DNA from: Mailhella sp.
Lineage (GTDB): Bacteria; Desulfobacterota; Desulfovibrionia; Desulfovibrionales; Desulfovibrionaceae
Length of the DNA stretch: 5,626 nt
Assembly: GCA_020024815.1 (NCBI GenBank)
Contig: JAHHTE010000141.1
Span: 1-5,626 of the forward strand
Direction: 5' to 3'
The number at the start of each line of letters is the position of its first letter. Position 1 is the stretch's first letter. Both the position numbers and the translations under genes were made by a program. The notes beneath the pieces are model-generated. The model worked only from the letters and a program-made list of their open reading frames with translations. It was not told the origin of the DNA and ran no database searches. Of this stretch, positions 1 through 5,509 are shown in pieces.

Positions 1-122
1 TTATTATCCACATTTAAAATAATAGGTTCGCCAACTTCAGTAACAATTTCTTGCTGTTCGCCTGTTTCTTGGTTTTCAATATATTCAATTTGTTTTTCTT
101 TTAAAATAAAAATTCTAAGCAT
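1..122 (-). CDS. Small unidentified phage protein, 3' end outside the window (partial)
   Basis: An ATG at 122-120 opens a frame that stays open to the window edge, giving 40 codons that begin MLRIFILKEKQIEYIE and continue with a Gln/Glu-rich stretch (residues 17-25) and a short beta-like segment (V-G-E-P-I-I-L). The start is preceded by an AAGGA Shine-Dalgarno sequence that overlaps the stop codon of the tail fibre gene, and the gap between that stop and this ATG is only 9 nt. It is therefore almost certainly translated from the same late transcript. In P2-like phages the gene after the fibre gene is often a fibre assembly chaperone, but the visible 40 residues do not show a family signature I recognise, so no function is assigned. 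Confidence 0.65.
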   Translation of the reverse strand, partial: MLRIFILKEKQIEYIENQETGEQQEIVTEVGEPIILNVDN

Positions 123-131
123 AATAATTCC

Positions 132-1550
132 TTATTGAAAAGCTTTAATACTTGTCTTTTCTCCTGTAAGCAAACGTACATTAACGACAATTTTTGTTGT
201 ATCAGGTATAACTATTAACGCATTTGAACCAAAACCATTTAGCCCGCCAAGATGTCCAATATAACATTGCATACGCCCCGTAGTTGCCCCACTTATTACA
301 CCCATTATAGCACCAAAACTTGCAGTCGTTTGGCTAGGAAAATCAGGATTATCACCCATAATAAAAACTGGCTTATTTATAATTAAATTAGTAATTGTCC
401 AATCTCCTAATGTCGTTCTAGTTCCTTTCAAAGAAACCATTCCACCACCTTTAGTTTTTACCCAGCCAGTAGTGGCTATCTGATTGCTATTATCATTATC
501 AGGGGGAGTAGGAGCATAAGACTTAATTGTATTATCTTTACCTATTTCAACATAAATACCAGTACTTTTGCCACCATTAGCTGAACTATTTTGTACGTAC
601 ATACCTGCTAAATTAGTATTAATTATTGTTTTTCTTACAGTAAAGAAACCAACTCTATCACTATTTTTATCAAATACTTCTAAGTTCGTATAACTTAACT
701 TACCGTCTTCACTCATACTAACCATATTATTATGTTTAAAAGGTAGTATTAATTGTTGATCAGTTTTATTAATAAAAGTTTTATTTGCTACTATATTAGC
801 TTTTTCATTTTTACCAACGGCATAATCTGCAACAGCTTTTCCTGTTACTGCCTTTGTTGTATCAGTGGGAGTTATAATATTAGCAAGAGAAATTTTAGGA
901 ATAGCACTTATTTGCCCTTTTATGGAGTCAAACAAGCTTTTATGGGCATTAGGGTCTTTTAAATGTGTTTGCAAAGATTGCCCAGCAGAAGCTATTAATT
1001 CTTTTATTTTATCCAAAAGGGGTTTATGAGCATTTTCATCTTTATTATGCTTATCAATGCCTTTTTGTATACTTCTATCCACATAATCACGTGTTGCAAG
1101 AACTTGTGTAGGGTCAATTACAATTTCAATAACCCCTGAATCTATAATCCGAATAATCATACGCACAAGCAAATCACTTGCTGCACCTGATGTAATTTCT
1201 GTTTTTTCTGTAAGTGGAGTTGAACCAATGGCAAAAAGTGTTCCGTCTTCTAAAAATAAACCAACTTCCCGAATAAAAAAGCCCCCAATATTTTGAGGAA
1301 TAAGAAGTTCTGCAATAAATTCTCCTGGTTTATCTTCTAAGATAATAATATCATTTATTGCTCCTCTATGCACTTCATGCACAAGTTCTGTCATGGTGGC
1401 AATAGGTTCAATTTCTTTTCCTTTACCGTCCCCAACTGCCATGTGTGTAAAACGTACACTTGAACCTGACCCATGAGCCAAAGCAACAGCATTACGCCCT
1501 AAATTTGTTGTTACAGTTTTAAATTTTTGGCTATTTTTTATTTCTGCCAT
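132..1550 (-). CDS. Tail fibre protein, P2 gpH-like N-terminus (tail-collar type)
   Basis: This 472-residue protein is the likely receptor-binding fibre, attached to the baseplate by its N-terminus. Residues 1-155 have the layout of the phage tail-collar fibre domain seen at the N-terminus of P2 gpH-type fibres, including the F-T-H-M-A-V-G-D-G segment (34-42) and the hydrophobic GGFFIREVGLFLEDG stretch (89-103). Residues 167-215 contain two copies, 28 residues apart, of H-x-K-D-x-N-A-H-K-x-L-x-D-x-I-K, a probable coiled shaft element. A QIATTGWVK segment (357-365) resembles the motif that precedes tip domains in many fibres. The glycine-rich C-terminus (about 370-472) is the likely tip and the part most likely to vary between relatives. 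The ATG start has an AAGGAG sequence 8 nt upstream, and the gene follows gpI after 15 nt. The fibre role is secure, but its receptor cannot be read from the sequence. Confidence 0.88.
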   Translation of the reverse strand: MAEIKNSQKFKTVTTNLGRNAVALAHGSGSSVRFTHMAVGDGKGKEIEPIATMTELVHEVHRGAINDIIILEDKPGEFIAELLIPQNIGGFFIREVGLFLEDGTLFAIGSTPLTEKTEITSGAASDLLVRMIIRIIDSGVIEIVIDPTQVLATRDYVDRSIQKGIDKHNKDENAHKPLLDKIKELIASAGQSLQTHLKDPNAHKSLFDSIKGQISAIPKISLANIITPTDTTKAVTGKAVADYAVGKNEKANIVANKTFINKTDQQLILPFKHNNMVSMSEDGKLSYTNLEVFDKNSDRVGFFTVRKTIINTNLAGMYVQNSSANGGKSTGIYVEIGKDNTIKSYAPTPPDNDNSNQIATTGWVKTKGGGMVSLKGTRTTLGDWTITNLIINKPVFIMGDNPDFPSQTTASFGAIMGVISGATTGRMQCYIGHLGGLNGFGSNALIVIPDTTKIVVNVRLLTGEKTSIKAFQ

Positions 1551-1565
1551 ATATAAAACTCCTTT

Positions 1566-2405
1566 TTATTCTTTTTCAGGATAAATAACTATTATTTTTA
1601 CTTCTTGATAAACTTGTTTTAATCGCTCTGTATGTTGCAAAATAATTGGTGGAGGGGGGTTTTCTATACTTGGGAAAATATGCAAAGTATTTTGTAAGTG
1701 TGAACAAGCATTTTCCTCGTACTCTTGCAATAAGTCTATTTCTGTCACAAGTTCTGGCTCTATAATCAAAATATTTCCAAAACCTAAATAAGAGGCGTAC
1801 TCTATTTGCCCATACGTACCTATGCTTATGGTTATTCCATCACAATGGGAGCGTAAACTTTTTGTATTTTCAATAACTCTTTTGGCTAAATGAATATGAT
1901 CTTCAAGAACTTCTTGCCCTAAAATCATAAGTTCGGCTTTAAAATGATAAGGCTTTTTTATCTTATCATAATCTTTTTCAAACCATTCTTTTATGCGTAA
2001 TTCTGTATCTGGCAAGCTAGCTTCTACGGCTTTTATAACAGCCCATTTTGTCCCTTTTTTTCTATGAATTTGAATACTTGCTTTTACCATAGCAAGCTTT
2101 GCTTCATAGGTTTTTGCTATATCGTAATCATCAACATGAAATTGCCATGCTAATTCATCAAGAAGGCTTTCTTCTAATTCTTTATACGTCCCCATTTGTG
2201 CAAGACGTTGCAAAACTGGGCTTGCATTTTGTGAAATAACTTCCCTATCAAAAAGCCGTGAATAGAGCATAAGCTTAGCTATGTTTGCTATACTTTTTGT
2301 TAGCTCTGGCTGAAAAGCTTTAAGTATAGCTTGAATTGTTTCATCATAACGTATGCTTTCTGGTACTAATTCGGCAAAAGACGTATTTGCTAAAAACTTA
2401 CTCAA
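1566..2405 (-). CDS. I: Baseplate/tail protein gpI family, TTG start
   Basis: This 279-residue protein matches the P2 gpI tail protein family, a baseplate wedge component that works with gpJ and links the baseplate to the fibres. The diagnostic segments are LAWQFHVDDYD (85-95), corresponding to the family's 'LAW..sVD.WD' region, and IHRKKGTKWAVIKAV (113-127), corresponding to its 'H..KGT..A' region. P2 gpI is about 176 residues, so the roughly 85-100 residues after about position 190, including a proline run near 249-253, are an extension. The start is TTG: an AAGGAGG sequence lies 4 nt upstream, the frame is closed by a TAA at 2435-2433, and no ATG or GTG lies between that stop and the TTG. 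The next in-frame ATG is at residue 46 and would remove conserved sequence. The gene is preceded by an unusually long 377-bp gap and followed closely by the fibre gene. Confidence 0.87.
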   Translation of the reverse strand: MSKFLANTSFAELVPESIRYDETIQAILKAFQPELTKSIANIAKLMLYSRLFDREVISQNASPVLQRLAQMGTYKELEESLLDELAWQFHVDDYDIAKTYEAKLAMVKASIQIHRKKGTKWAVIKAVEASLPDTELRIKEWFEKDYDKIKKPYHFKAELMILGQEVLEDHIHLAKRVIENTKSLRSHCDGITISIGTYGQIEYASYLGFGNILIIEPELVTEIDLLQEYEENACSHLQNTLHIFPSIENPPPPIILQHTERLKQVYQEVKIIVIYPEKE

Positions 2406-2408
2406 AAG

Positions 2409-2415
2409 ACCTCCT
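2409..2415 (-). promoter_or_regulatory. Shine-Dalgarno sequence fixing the TTG start of gpI
   Basis: The minus strand reads AAGGAGG (or GGAGGT with one shift) just before TCTT and then TTG. This near-perfect ribosome binding site is the reason for choosing the TTG at 2405-2403 as the start, since no ATG or GTG is available upstream in the frame. The 4-nt spacing is slightly short but workable. Confidence 0.7.
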
Positions 2416-2432
2416 TGTATATTTTTATTTTT

Positions 2433-2455
2433 TTAAAAGGGTTGCACCCTTTTAA
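2433..2455. repeat. Perfect palindrome upstream of gpI
   Basis: TTAAAAGGG and CCCTTTTAA (9 bp each) enclose a TTGCA loop about 20 nt upstream of the gpI Shine-Dalgarno sequence. On the minus transcript the hairpin is followed by an A run rather than a T run, so it is not a typical terminator for the tail operon. It could stabilise the processed 5' end of the gpI-fibre message or bind a protein; the sequence does not decide. Confidence 0.5.
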
Positions 2456-2486
2456 TCCCTTTTATAAGGAATTTCTTTTTTAATTT

Positions 2487-2506
2487 ATAAGGGAAGATTC
2501 TCTTAT
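2487..2506. repeat. Imperfect hairpin in the gpJ-gpI gap
   Basis: ATAAGGGAA pairs with TTCTCTTAT around a 2-nt centre with a single non-Watson-Crick position. It lies between two direct copies of ATCCCTTTT (2455-2463 and 2508-2516). With the palindrome at 2433-2455 it makes a short cluster of AAGGG/CCCTT structures. No known element is recognised. Confidence 0.35.
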
Positions 2507-2644
2507 GATCCCTTTTTATATTGTAGGTAGTAATTGCTATAAGGTTATTTTTATAGCGTATGCAAAATTGCAAAACTAAAAATTTTATAAAACCAAACAA
2601 TTAGCCTTTACTTATGAGTTATGAGAATAAAAGCGACATTCTTT

Positions 2645-2775
2645 GGAGCGGGCAAAGCTCGCGTAAAAGTATGGAGCGTAAGGGGGTTTGCGTTTGGGTT
2701 TCCAAAGGGGGAAAACACAAGGGGCTTGCCCCTCGTTTCCCCTTTGGTCGGGGTTATAGGGGGTGAAGTCCCCTA
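2645..2775. repeat. GC-rich, hairpin-rich block in the gpJ-gpI gap, probable intergenic repeat element
   Basis: This stretch is markedly richer in G+C than the flanking sequence and is made of nested inverted repeats. The first is an imperfect hairpin, GCGGGC with GCTCGC. The second is a long hairpin at 2702-2747, in which CCAAAGGGG (2702-2710) pairs with CCCCTTTGG (2739-2747), followed inward by AAAC with GTTT and by AGGGGC (2720-2725) with GCCCCT (2728-2733). The third is TAGGGG (2757-2762) with CCCCTA (2770-2775). The block ends 7 bp past the gpJ stop. The composition shift and structure suggest a mobile or host-wide interspersed repeat that settled between two late genes. No transposase and no target-site duplication were found. 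The remaining part of the gap, about 2517-2644, is AT-rich and holds nothing I can name. Confidence 0.5.
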
Positions 2776-2782
2776 AAAAAAC

Positions 2783-3910
2783 TTACTCAAGCTCTACTCC
2801 ACCAAAATGTATTTCCATTTCACGTTGATTTTTTGCTATTTGTGTTGGTAAAATTTTTGCAAATAATGGAGCTATTACCTCTACACGTTTTGCCCCTGCT
2901 TGCATGATTTTCCGTATCAATTCACTGGGGTTTACATCGCGTCCTGGTTTTTCATTTTGCCATTTAATATAATCTTCTATGGCACTTGCTACATTTTTTT
3001 GTATACTTGCTATTTCCACGCCTCTTTCTTCTGCTAAAAACCACGTAAGATTTATGCTATATTCCACCACTTCTGGAGCTGAAACTTTTACTAAATCCGT
3101 CAAAGGTCGCACATCATCAGCAGATAAATGTTTTTCTACAAGTTCAATCATGCTTGCATTGGGTAATTCCCCCCCTTTTAATACAAAGCGTATATCCACT
3201 TCTCCCGGCACTGGAGAAGTAGCTGTTACAGCAGAAATCTCTGCACTTGCATTTTTTGTTTGAGCTATATAACTTTCAATACTCCCTGCTACGGTAAAGG
3301 TTTCTGGTGCTAGGCGTATTCTTTCCCTTAGACTTTCATCTTCTTCTTTTTGGTCGCCATTTGTTACATCTTCTCTATTGGCTACCTTTGTAATATAGGG
3401 TAATGGGTCCACAATTTCGCAAATTTGCCCTACTACTAAGCCATTAGCTTTTTCATTTCCCTGTGTACATTCTGCCAAAATTTGTACTGTTGTTTCCCCT
3501 TTTATTATTTCCTTTGTTTCTAAGGTAGTAAAAACAACATCATTAGATTTTGTTGTAACGCGTACACCTTTGGGAATAACAACATCAAAAAGTAATTCTT
3601 CTTTTATACTAAATTCAAGCGTTGTTAGGGCTGGTTTTTCTGCTTTACGATATACTCCAAGCAAAGCCCCTAAATGGTCTAAATGCTCCCCTTCGGCATA
3701 GGCTAGCAAATTCATTTTTGAGGCATAATCAATACAAGCATTTTGCACAGCAATGGTATAGGCTAAACTTTCTAAAAATAAACGCACTGGATCAGCTGGG
3801 TACAAAGTAGTATTTGTTATTTTTTCATAACGTTGTATAATATTTGCTTCTATTTCTTTAGGACTTTGTCCTGATTCATTAGTAATAAAATTAAATTTAT
3901 TGGAATTCAT
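2783..3910 (-). CDS. J: Baseplate wedge protein J (gpJ family)
   Basis: This protein belongs to the P2 gpJ / baseplate J-like family, which forms the wedge of the contractile-tail baseplate together with gpW and gpI. Numbered from the ATG used here (375 residues), visible family features are the helical start leading to EGEHLDHLGALLGV (73-86), a central beta-rich segment with IPKGVRVTT (112-120), the charged NGDQKEEDESLRERIRLAPE stretch (184-203) typical of J proteins, VRPLTD (267-272), and a C-terminal RDVNPSELIRKIM segment (324-336). The frame extends upstream to a TTG at 3934 and an ATG at 3916. I prefer the ATG at 3910 because AAGAAG lies 9 nt before it and the protein then begins like family members. 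It overlaps the end of the gpW gene by 14 bp, which implies translational coupling. The start could be off by 2 or 8 codons. Confidence 0.92.
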   Translation of the reverse strand: MNSNKFNFITNESGQSPKEIEANIIQRYEKITNTTLYPADPVRLFLESLAYTIAVQNACIDYASKMNLLAYAEGEHLDHLGALLGVYRKAEKPALTTLEFSIKEELLFDVVIPKGVRVTTKSNDVVFTTLETKEIIKGETTVQILAECTQGNEKANGLVVGQICEIVDPLPYITKVANREDVTNGDQKEEDESLRERIRLAPETFTVAGSIESYIAQTKNASAEISAVTATSPVPGEVDIRFVLKGGELPNASMIELVEKHLSADDVRPLTDLVKVSAPEVVEYSINLTWFLAEERGVEIASIQKNVASAIEDYIKWQNEKPGRDVNPSELIRKIMQAGAKRVEVIAPLFAKILPTQIAKNQREMEIHFGGVELE

Positions 3911-4226
3911 GGGCATATTCTTCTTTAATTTCAAAAATAATTTTAGGTGTTATTTTTCCAAAATAGCTTTGCTCTTGTTCTAAAAATTGCACTTCCAATA
4001 CTTTTATTTTTGGAATATATTTTTCTATTTGTCTTGAAATTTCTGCCACATAAAGAGGCTTTGCCTCGTTTATGGGCTTATCCACAAAATCCCAATCAAT
4101 ACCAAATTCACGATCTAATGGCACATTGCCCTTTCTTGTGCAAAGCAATGTGTTAATTTCTTGAAGTAATGCTTCAAGTTTTTTTGCTCCAATTTTAATT
4201 TTTTGTGGTTTTACAATATATTCCAT
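3897..4226 (-). CDS. W: Baseplate assembly protein, gpW / gp25 lysozyme-like family
   Basis: The 109-residue product belongs to the GPW/gp25 family, named after P2 gpW and T4 gp25, structural baseplate wedge proteins that recruit J-type proteins. The signature is the LLCTRKGNVPLDREFGIDWDF-type region at residues 27-47 (Thr-Arg-Lys-Gly, then Pro, then Phe-Gly-x-Asp), followed by a helix with EISRQIEKYIPKI (62-74) and a beta hairpin. P2 gpW is about 115 residues, in agreement with the ATG at 4226. The frame continues upstream to 4283, but that would overlap the gpU gene and add 19 residues unlike the family. No clear Shine-Dalgarno sequence precedes 4226. The gpU stop codon lies 8 nt upstream, so reinitiation by ribosomes finishing gpU is likely. 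The 3' end overlaps gpJ. Confidence 0.88.
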   Translation of the reverse strand: MEYIVKPQKIKIGAKKLEALLQEINTLLCTRKGNVPLDREFGIDWDFVDKPINEAKPLYVAEISRQIEKYIPKIKVLEVQFLEQEQSYFGKITPKIIFEIKEEYAHEFQ

Positions 4227-4234
4227 AAAAAAAT

Positions 4235-4627
4235 TTAATGATATTCTTTGAGATTGAGGGTTAAATCCATTCTTGTTATACAATTTCCAATTATTTGCTT
4301 GTCTTTTTCATCAATACTTTCAAGAACATATTCCCCTAAATAGGTTGTTCCTATTACAAAACTATGGGCATTGCCTGTTTTTGCCATTGCTAAAAGCATA
4401 TTCCTACACTCCCGACAATCCTTATACAAAGCAATAAAACCCTTATCCAACACTATATCTAGGCTAATTTGCTCTAAATTTTCCCCAATATATTGTAAAT
4501 AAGGCTTACCTTTTATGACCTCATGTTCTGCAAATTTATAGGAATGTTTACGAGAAAGATTTTTAAACGTAGTTATATCAAAACTAGAAGTACGAAATAT
4601 AACTCCCCCAAACGCTCCTACTATCAT
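4235..4627 (-). CDS. U: Tail protein gpU family (tail completion protein)
   Basis: The 130-residue protein fits the P2 gpU family, which caps or completes the tail tube. Matching points are the short glycine-rich hydrophobic start MIVGAFGGVIF (1-11), an aromatic/basic segment near residue 30, KPYLQYIGENLEQISLDIVL (41-60), corresponding to the family's 'P..Q.iG...e.itl.g.l' region, and the C-terminal VLESIDE...RMDLTLNLKEY, corresponding to 'w.iesl.e...i.f.l.L'. The ATG at 4627 is chosen because GGAG lies 5 nt upstream. An upstream start at 4687 would read through a large inverted repeat and add 20 residues that do not fit. In this window it is the first gene of the tail module, directly downstream of the regulatory gene's terminator, and gpW follows after 8 nt. 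Confidence 0.82.
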   Translation of the reverse strand: MIVGAFGGVIFRTSSFDITTFKNLSRKHSYKFAEHEVIKGKPYLQYIGENLEQISLDIVLDKGFIALYKDCRECRNMLLAMAKTGNAHSFVIGTTYLGEYVLESIDEKDKQIIGNCITRMDLTLNLKEYH

Positions 4628-4650
4628 ATTCACTCCAAAACATAATAAAA

Positions 4651-4691
4651 AATCTTGTACAAAACAAAGATTTCTTTGTTTATACAAGATT
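4651..4691. repeat. Long AT-rich inverted repeat before gpU: terminator-like hairpin or operator
   Basis: AATCTTGTA (4651-4659) pairs with TACAAGATT (4683-4691), and inside it AACAAAGA (4663-4670) pairs with TCTTTGTT (4673-4680). On the minus strand the structure runs straight into six T residues (4652-4647), the form of an intrinsic terminator, although the stem is AT-rich and weak. It ends only about 14 bp before the gpU Shine-Dalgarno sequence. The alternative is a protein-binding operator, since a possible -10 element lies inside it. Confidence 0.55.
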
Positions 4692-4707
4692 ATTTTTTCC
4701 TTGTCGT
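4679..4707 (-). promoter_or_regulatory. Possible sigma-70-type promoter for the tail genes
   Basis: On the minus strand ACGACA (4707-4702, four of six bases of TTGACA) is separated by 17 nt from TATAAA (4684-4679, five of six bases of TATAAT). The -35 part falls in the last unit of the 9-bp repeat array and the -10 part lies in the inverted repeat. Because the preceding gene ends in a strong terminator, some promoter is expected here, but in such AT-rich DNA a match of this quality can arise by chance. Confidence 0.3.
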
Positions 4708-4738
4708 GGACGTGGTGGACGTTATGGACGTAGTGGAC
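4703..4738. repeat. Tandem array of four 9-bp GTNGTGGAC-type repeats
   Basis: Four exact 9-bp units follow one another: GTCGTGGAC, GTGGTGGAC, GTTATGGAC and GTAGTGGAC. GT at the start and TGGAC at the end are constant, and positions 3-4 vary. The array is G+C-rich compared with its surroundings. It lies in the non-coding gap between the terminator of the Rha-like gene and the tail genes. On the plus strand it falls in a short open frame (V-V-D-V-V-D-V-M-D), but that frame crosses a terminator and has no support as a gene. The regular 9-bp period could mark a protein-binding array or simple slippage. Confidence 0.8.
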
Positions 4739-4771
4739 AAAAATTTTACTTTTTTAGAAATAGACCATAAA

Positions 4772-4796
4772 AAAAGCCCCCATATTGGGGGCTTTT
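4772..4796 (-). terminator. Intrinsic terminator of the Rha-like gene
   Basis: AAAAGCCCCC (4772-4781) and GGGGGCTTTT (4787-4796) form a perfect 10-bp stem with a 5-nt loop. Read on the minus strand it begins 3 nt after the stop codon at 4800-4802 and is followed by a run of T residues, the classic form of a Rho-independent terminator. The plus strand also shows TTTTGTTTT after the stem, so it could work in both directions. Confidence 0.9.
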
Positions 4797-4799
4797 GTT

Positions 4800-5462
4800 T
4801 TAATCTATTTTTGCAAATTCTGGTTCTAATTTACCAAGCATTACTCTAATTTCTTTCATAAAATCAACTTGCTTTTGCTCGTCTATTTTTTCTTTTATGG
4901 CAAGTAAGGATCTATATATTTCACTTGTTATTTTGGTAAAGGTATATTCTTTTTCTCTGTATACATCTATTTCTTTTTCCAATTTTCTTTGATTTTCCTT
5001 TATTTTTTCTATTTCTACATTTTTATCAATAGATGTATTACTTACTTTCAAAGATAATTTATTGTAATCATAACACATTTGTTTATTAATAAAATATTGC
5101 TTTTTAAGCTCATAATCCATAAATGTTTTAATAAACTCTTTTTCAATATTTAATAACATTTGCTTATCTAACATACTAACTTGATGATAATAATCAAAAA
5201 TTAAACTGACGCCTTGTCTTGTTATACAATAACTTTCTAAATATGTATCTTCTTTTAATTCATCAATAAGATAATAAAAATTATTTGTGATATTATCAAA
5301 ACTAGTATTAGATAAAATTTCATTTTGTAAGATGTGGATAAAATCCTCATGCTCTACATTAAAAATCCCTGCCAAACAAAGACTTGTTGTTACAAATTGT
5401 TCTTCATATTCTGTAATATCAAGCATTACATCATATTTTTCTAAATAAATTTGACTTTCCAT
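4800..5462 (-). CDS. Rha-like phage regulatory / antirepressor-type protein
   Basis: The 220-residue protein has the overall pattern of the phage Rha regulatory domain. V-T-T-S-L-C-L-A-G-I-F-N-V-E-H at 24-38 corresponds to the family's 'vtSl.vAe.F.k.H' segment, followed by a helix (39-50) and then SYCITRQGVSLIFDYY (77-92), corresponding to 'Y..TrdGf.lL'. It closes with IEKEFIKTF (106-114), like the family's 'yI..F' end. The Gly and His positions are kept, but the match is divergent. Residues about 148-172 are strongly charged and probably form a coiled coil, as in the variable C-terminal half of antirepressors. The ATG at 5462 has GAGG 6 nt upstream. The gene stands alone between a C4-like RNA and its own terminator, which supports a regulatory rather than structural role. 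It could instead belong to another antirepressor family (ORF6C, BRO or KilA type). Confidence 0.6.
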   Translation of the reverse strand: MESQIYLEKYDVMLDITEYEEQFVTTSLCLAGIFNVEHEDFIHILQNEILSNTSFDNITNNFYYLIDELKEDTYLESYCITRQGVSLIFDYYHQVSMLDKQMLLNIEKEFIKTFMDYELKKQYFINKQMCYDYNKLSLKVSNTSIDKNVEIEKIKENQRKLEKEIDVYREKEYTFTKITSEIYRSLLAIKEKIDEQKQVDFMKEIRVMLGKLEPEFAKID

Positions 5463-5468
5463 AATAAA

Positions 5469-5476
5469 CCTCGTTG
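5469..5476 (-). promoter_or_regulatory. Shine-Dalgarno region of the Rha-like gene, predicted antisense target
   Basis: The minus strand reads CAACGAGG, with the GAGG ribosome binding site 6 nt before the ATG. All eight bases can pair with TTTCGTTG in the loop at 5529-5536 of the upstream RNA element (six Watson-Crick pairs and two G-U pairs). Such pairing would cover the whole ribosome binding site. Confidence 0.5.
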
Positions 5477-5509
5477 TTTTTTTGAATTAGCCAGTATTAA
5501 AATAATAAA

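Noticed and set aside
753..962. Plus-strand open frame opposite the tail fibre gene
   Set aside because: It is an antisense shadow of a well-supported fibre gene and has a Cys/Ser/Tyr/Ile-rich composition typical of reverse-strand noise.
2614..2766. A 50-codon plus-strand open frame (MSYENKSD...) across the GC-rich block
   Set aside because: No Shine-Dalgarno sequence precedes it, it runs against all neighbouring genes, and its sequence is simply the translation of nested inverted repeats.
2757..2782. Terminator after gpJ
   Set aside because: The TAGGGG/CCCCTA hairpin has its T run on the wrong side for minus-strand transcription: the T residues come before the stem, not after.
3911..3934. 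Longer gpJ starting at TTG 3934 or ATG 3916
   Set aside because: The TTG has no Shine-Dalgarno sequence and the extra residues come from the end of the gpW gene. AAGAAG is better spaced for the ATG at 3910, although 3916 remains possible.
2979..4156. Three plus-strand open frames (2979-3263, 3622-3810, 3947-4156) opposite gpJ and gpW
   Set aside because: All lie antisense to confident baseplate genes and have no ribosome binding sites or recognisable motifs.
4703..4738. CRISPR array
   Set aside because: The repeat unit is only 9 bp with no spacers and no cas genes nearby.
4655..4849. A 64-codon plus-strand open frame that reads the 9-bp repeats as V-V-D-V-V-D-V-M-D
   Set aside because: It crosses an inverted repeat and a strong terminator and overlaps the end of the Rha-like gene. 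No ribosome binding site or family resemblance was seen.
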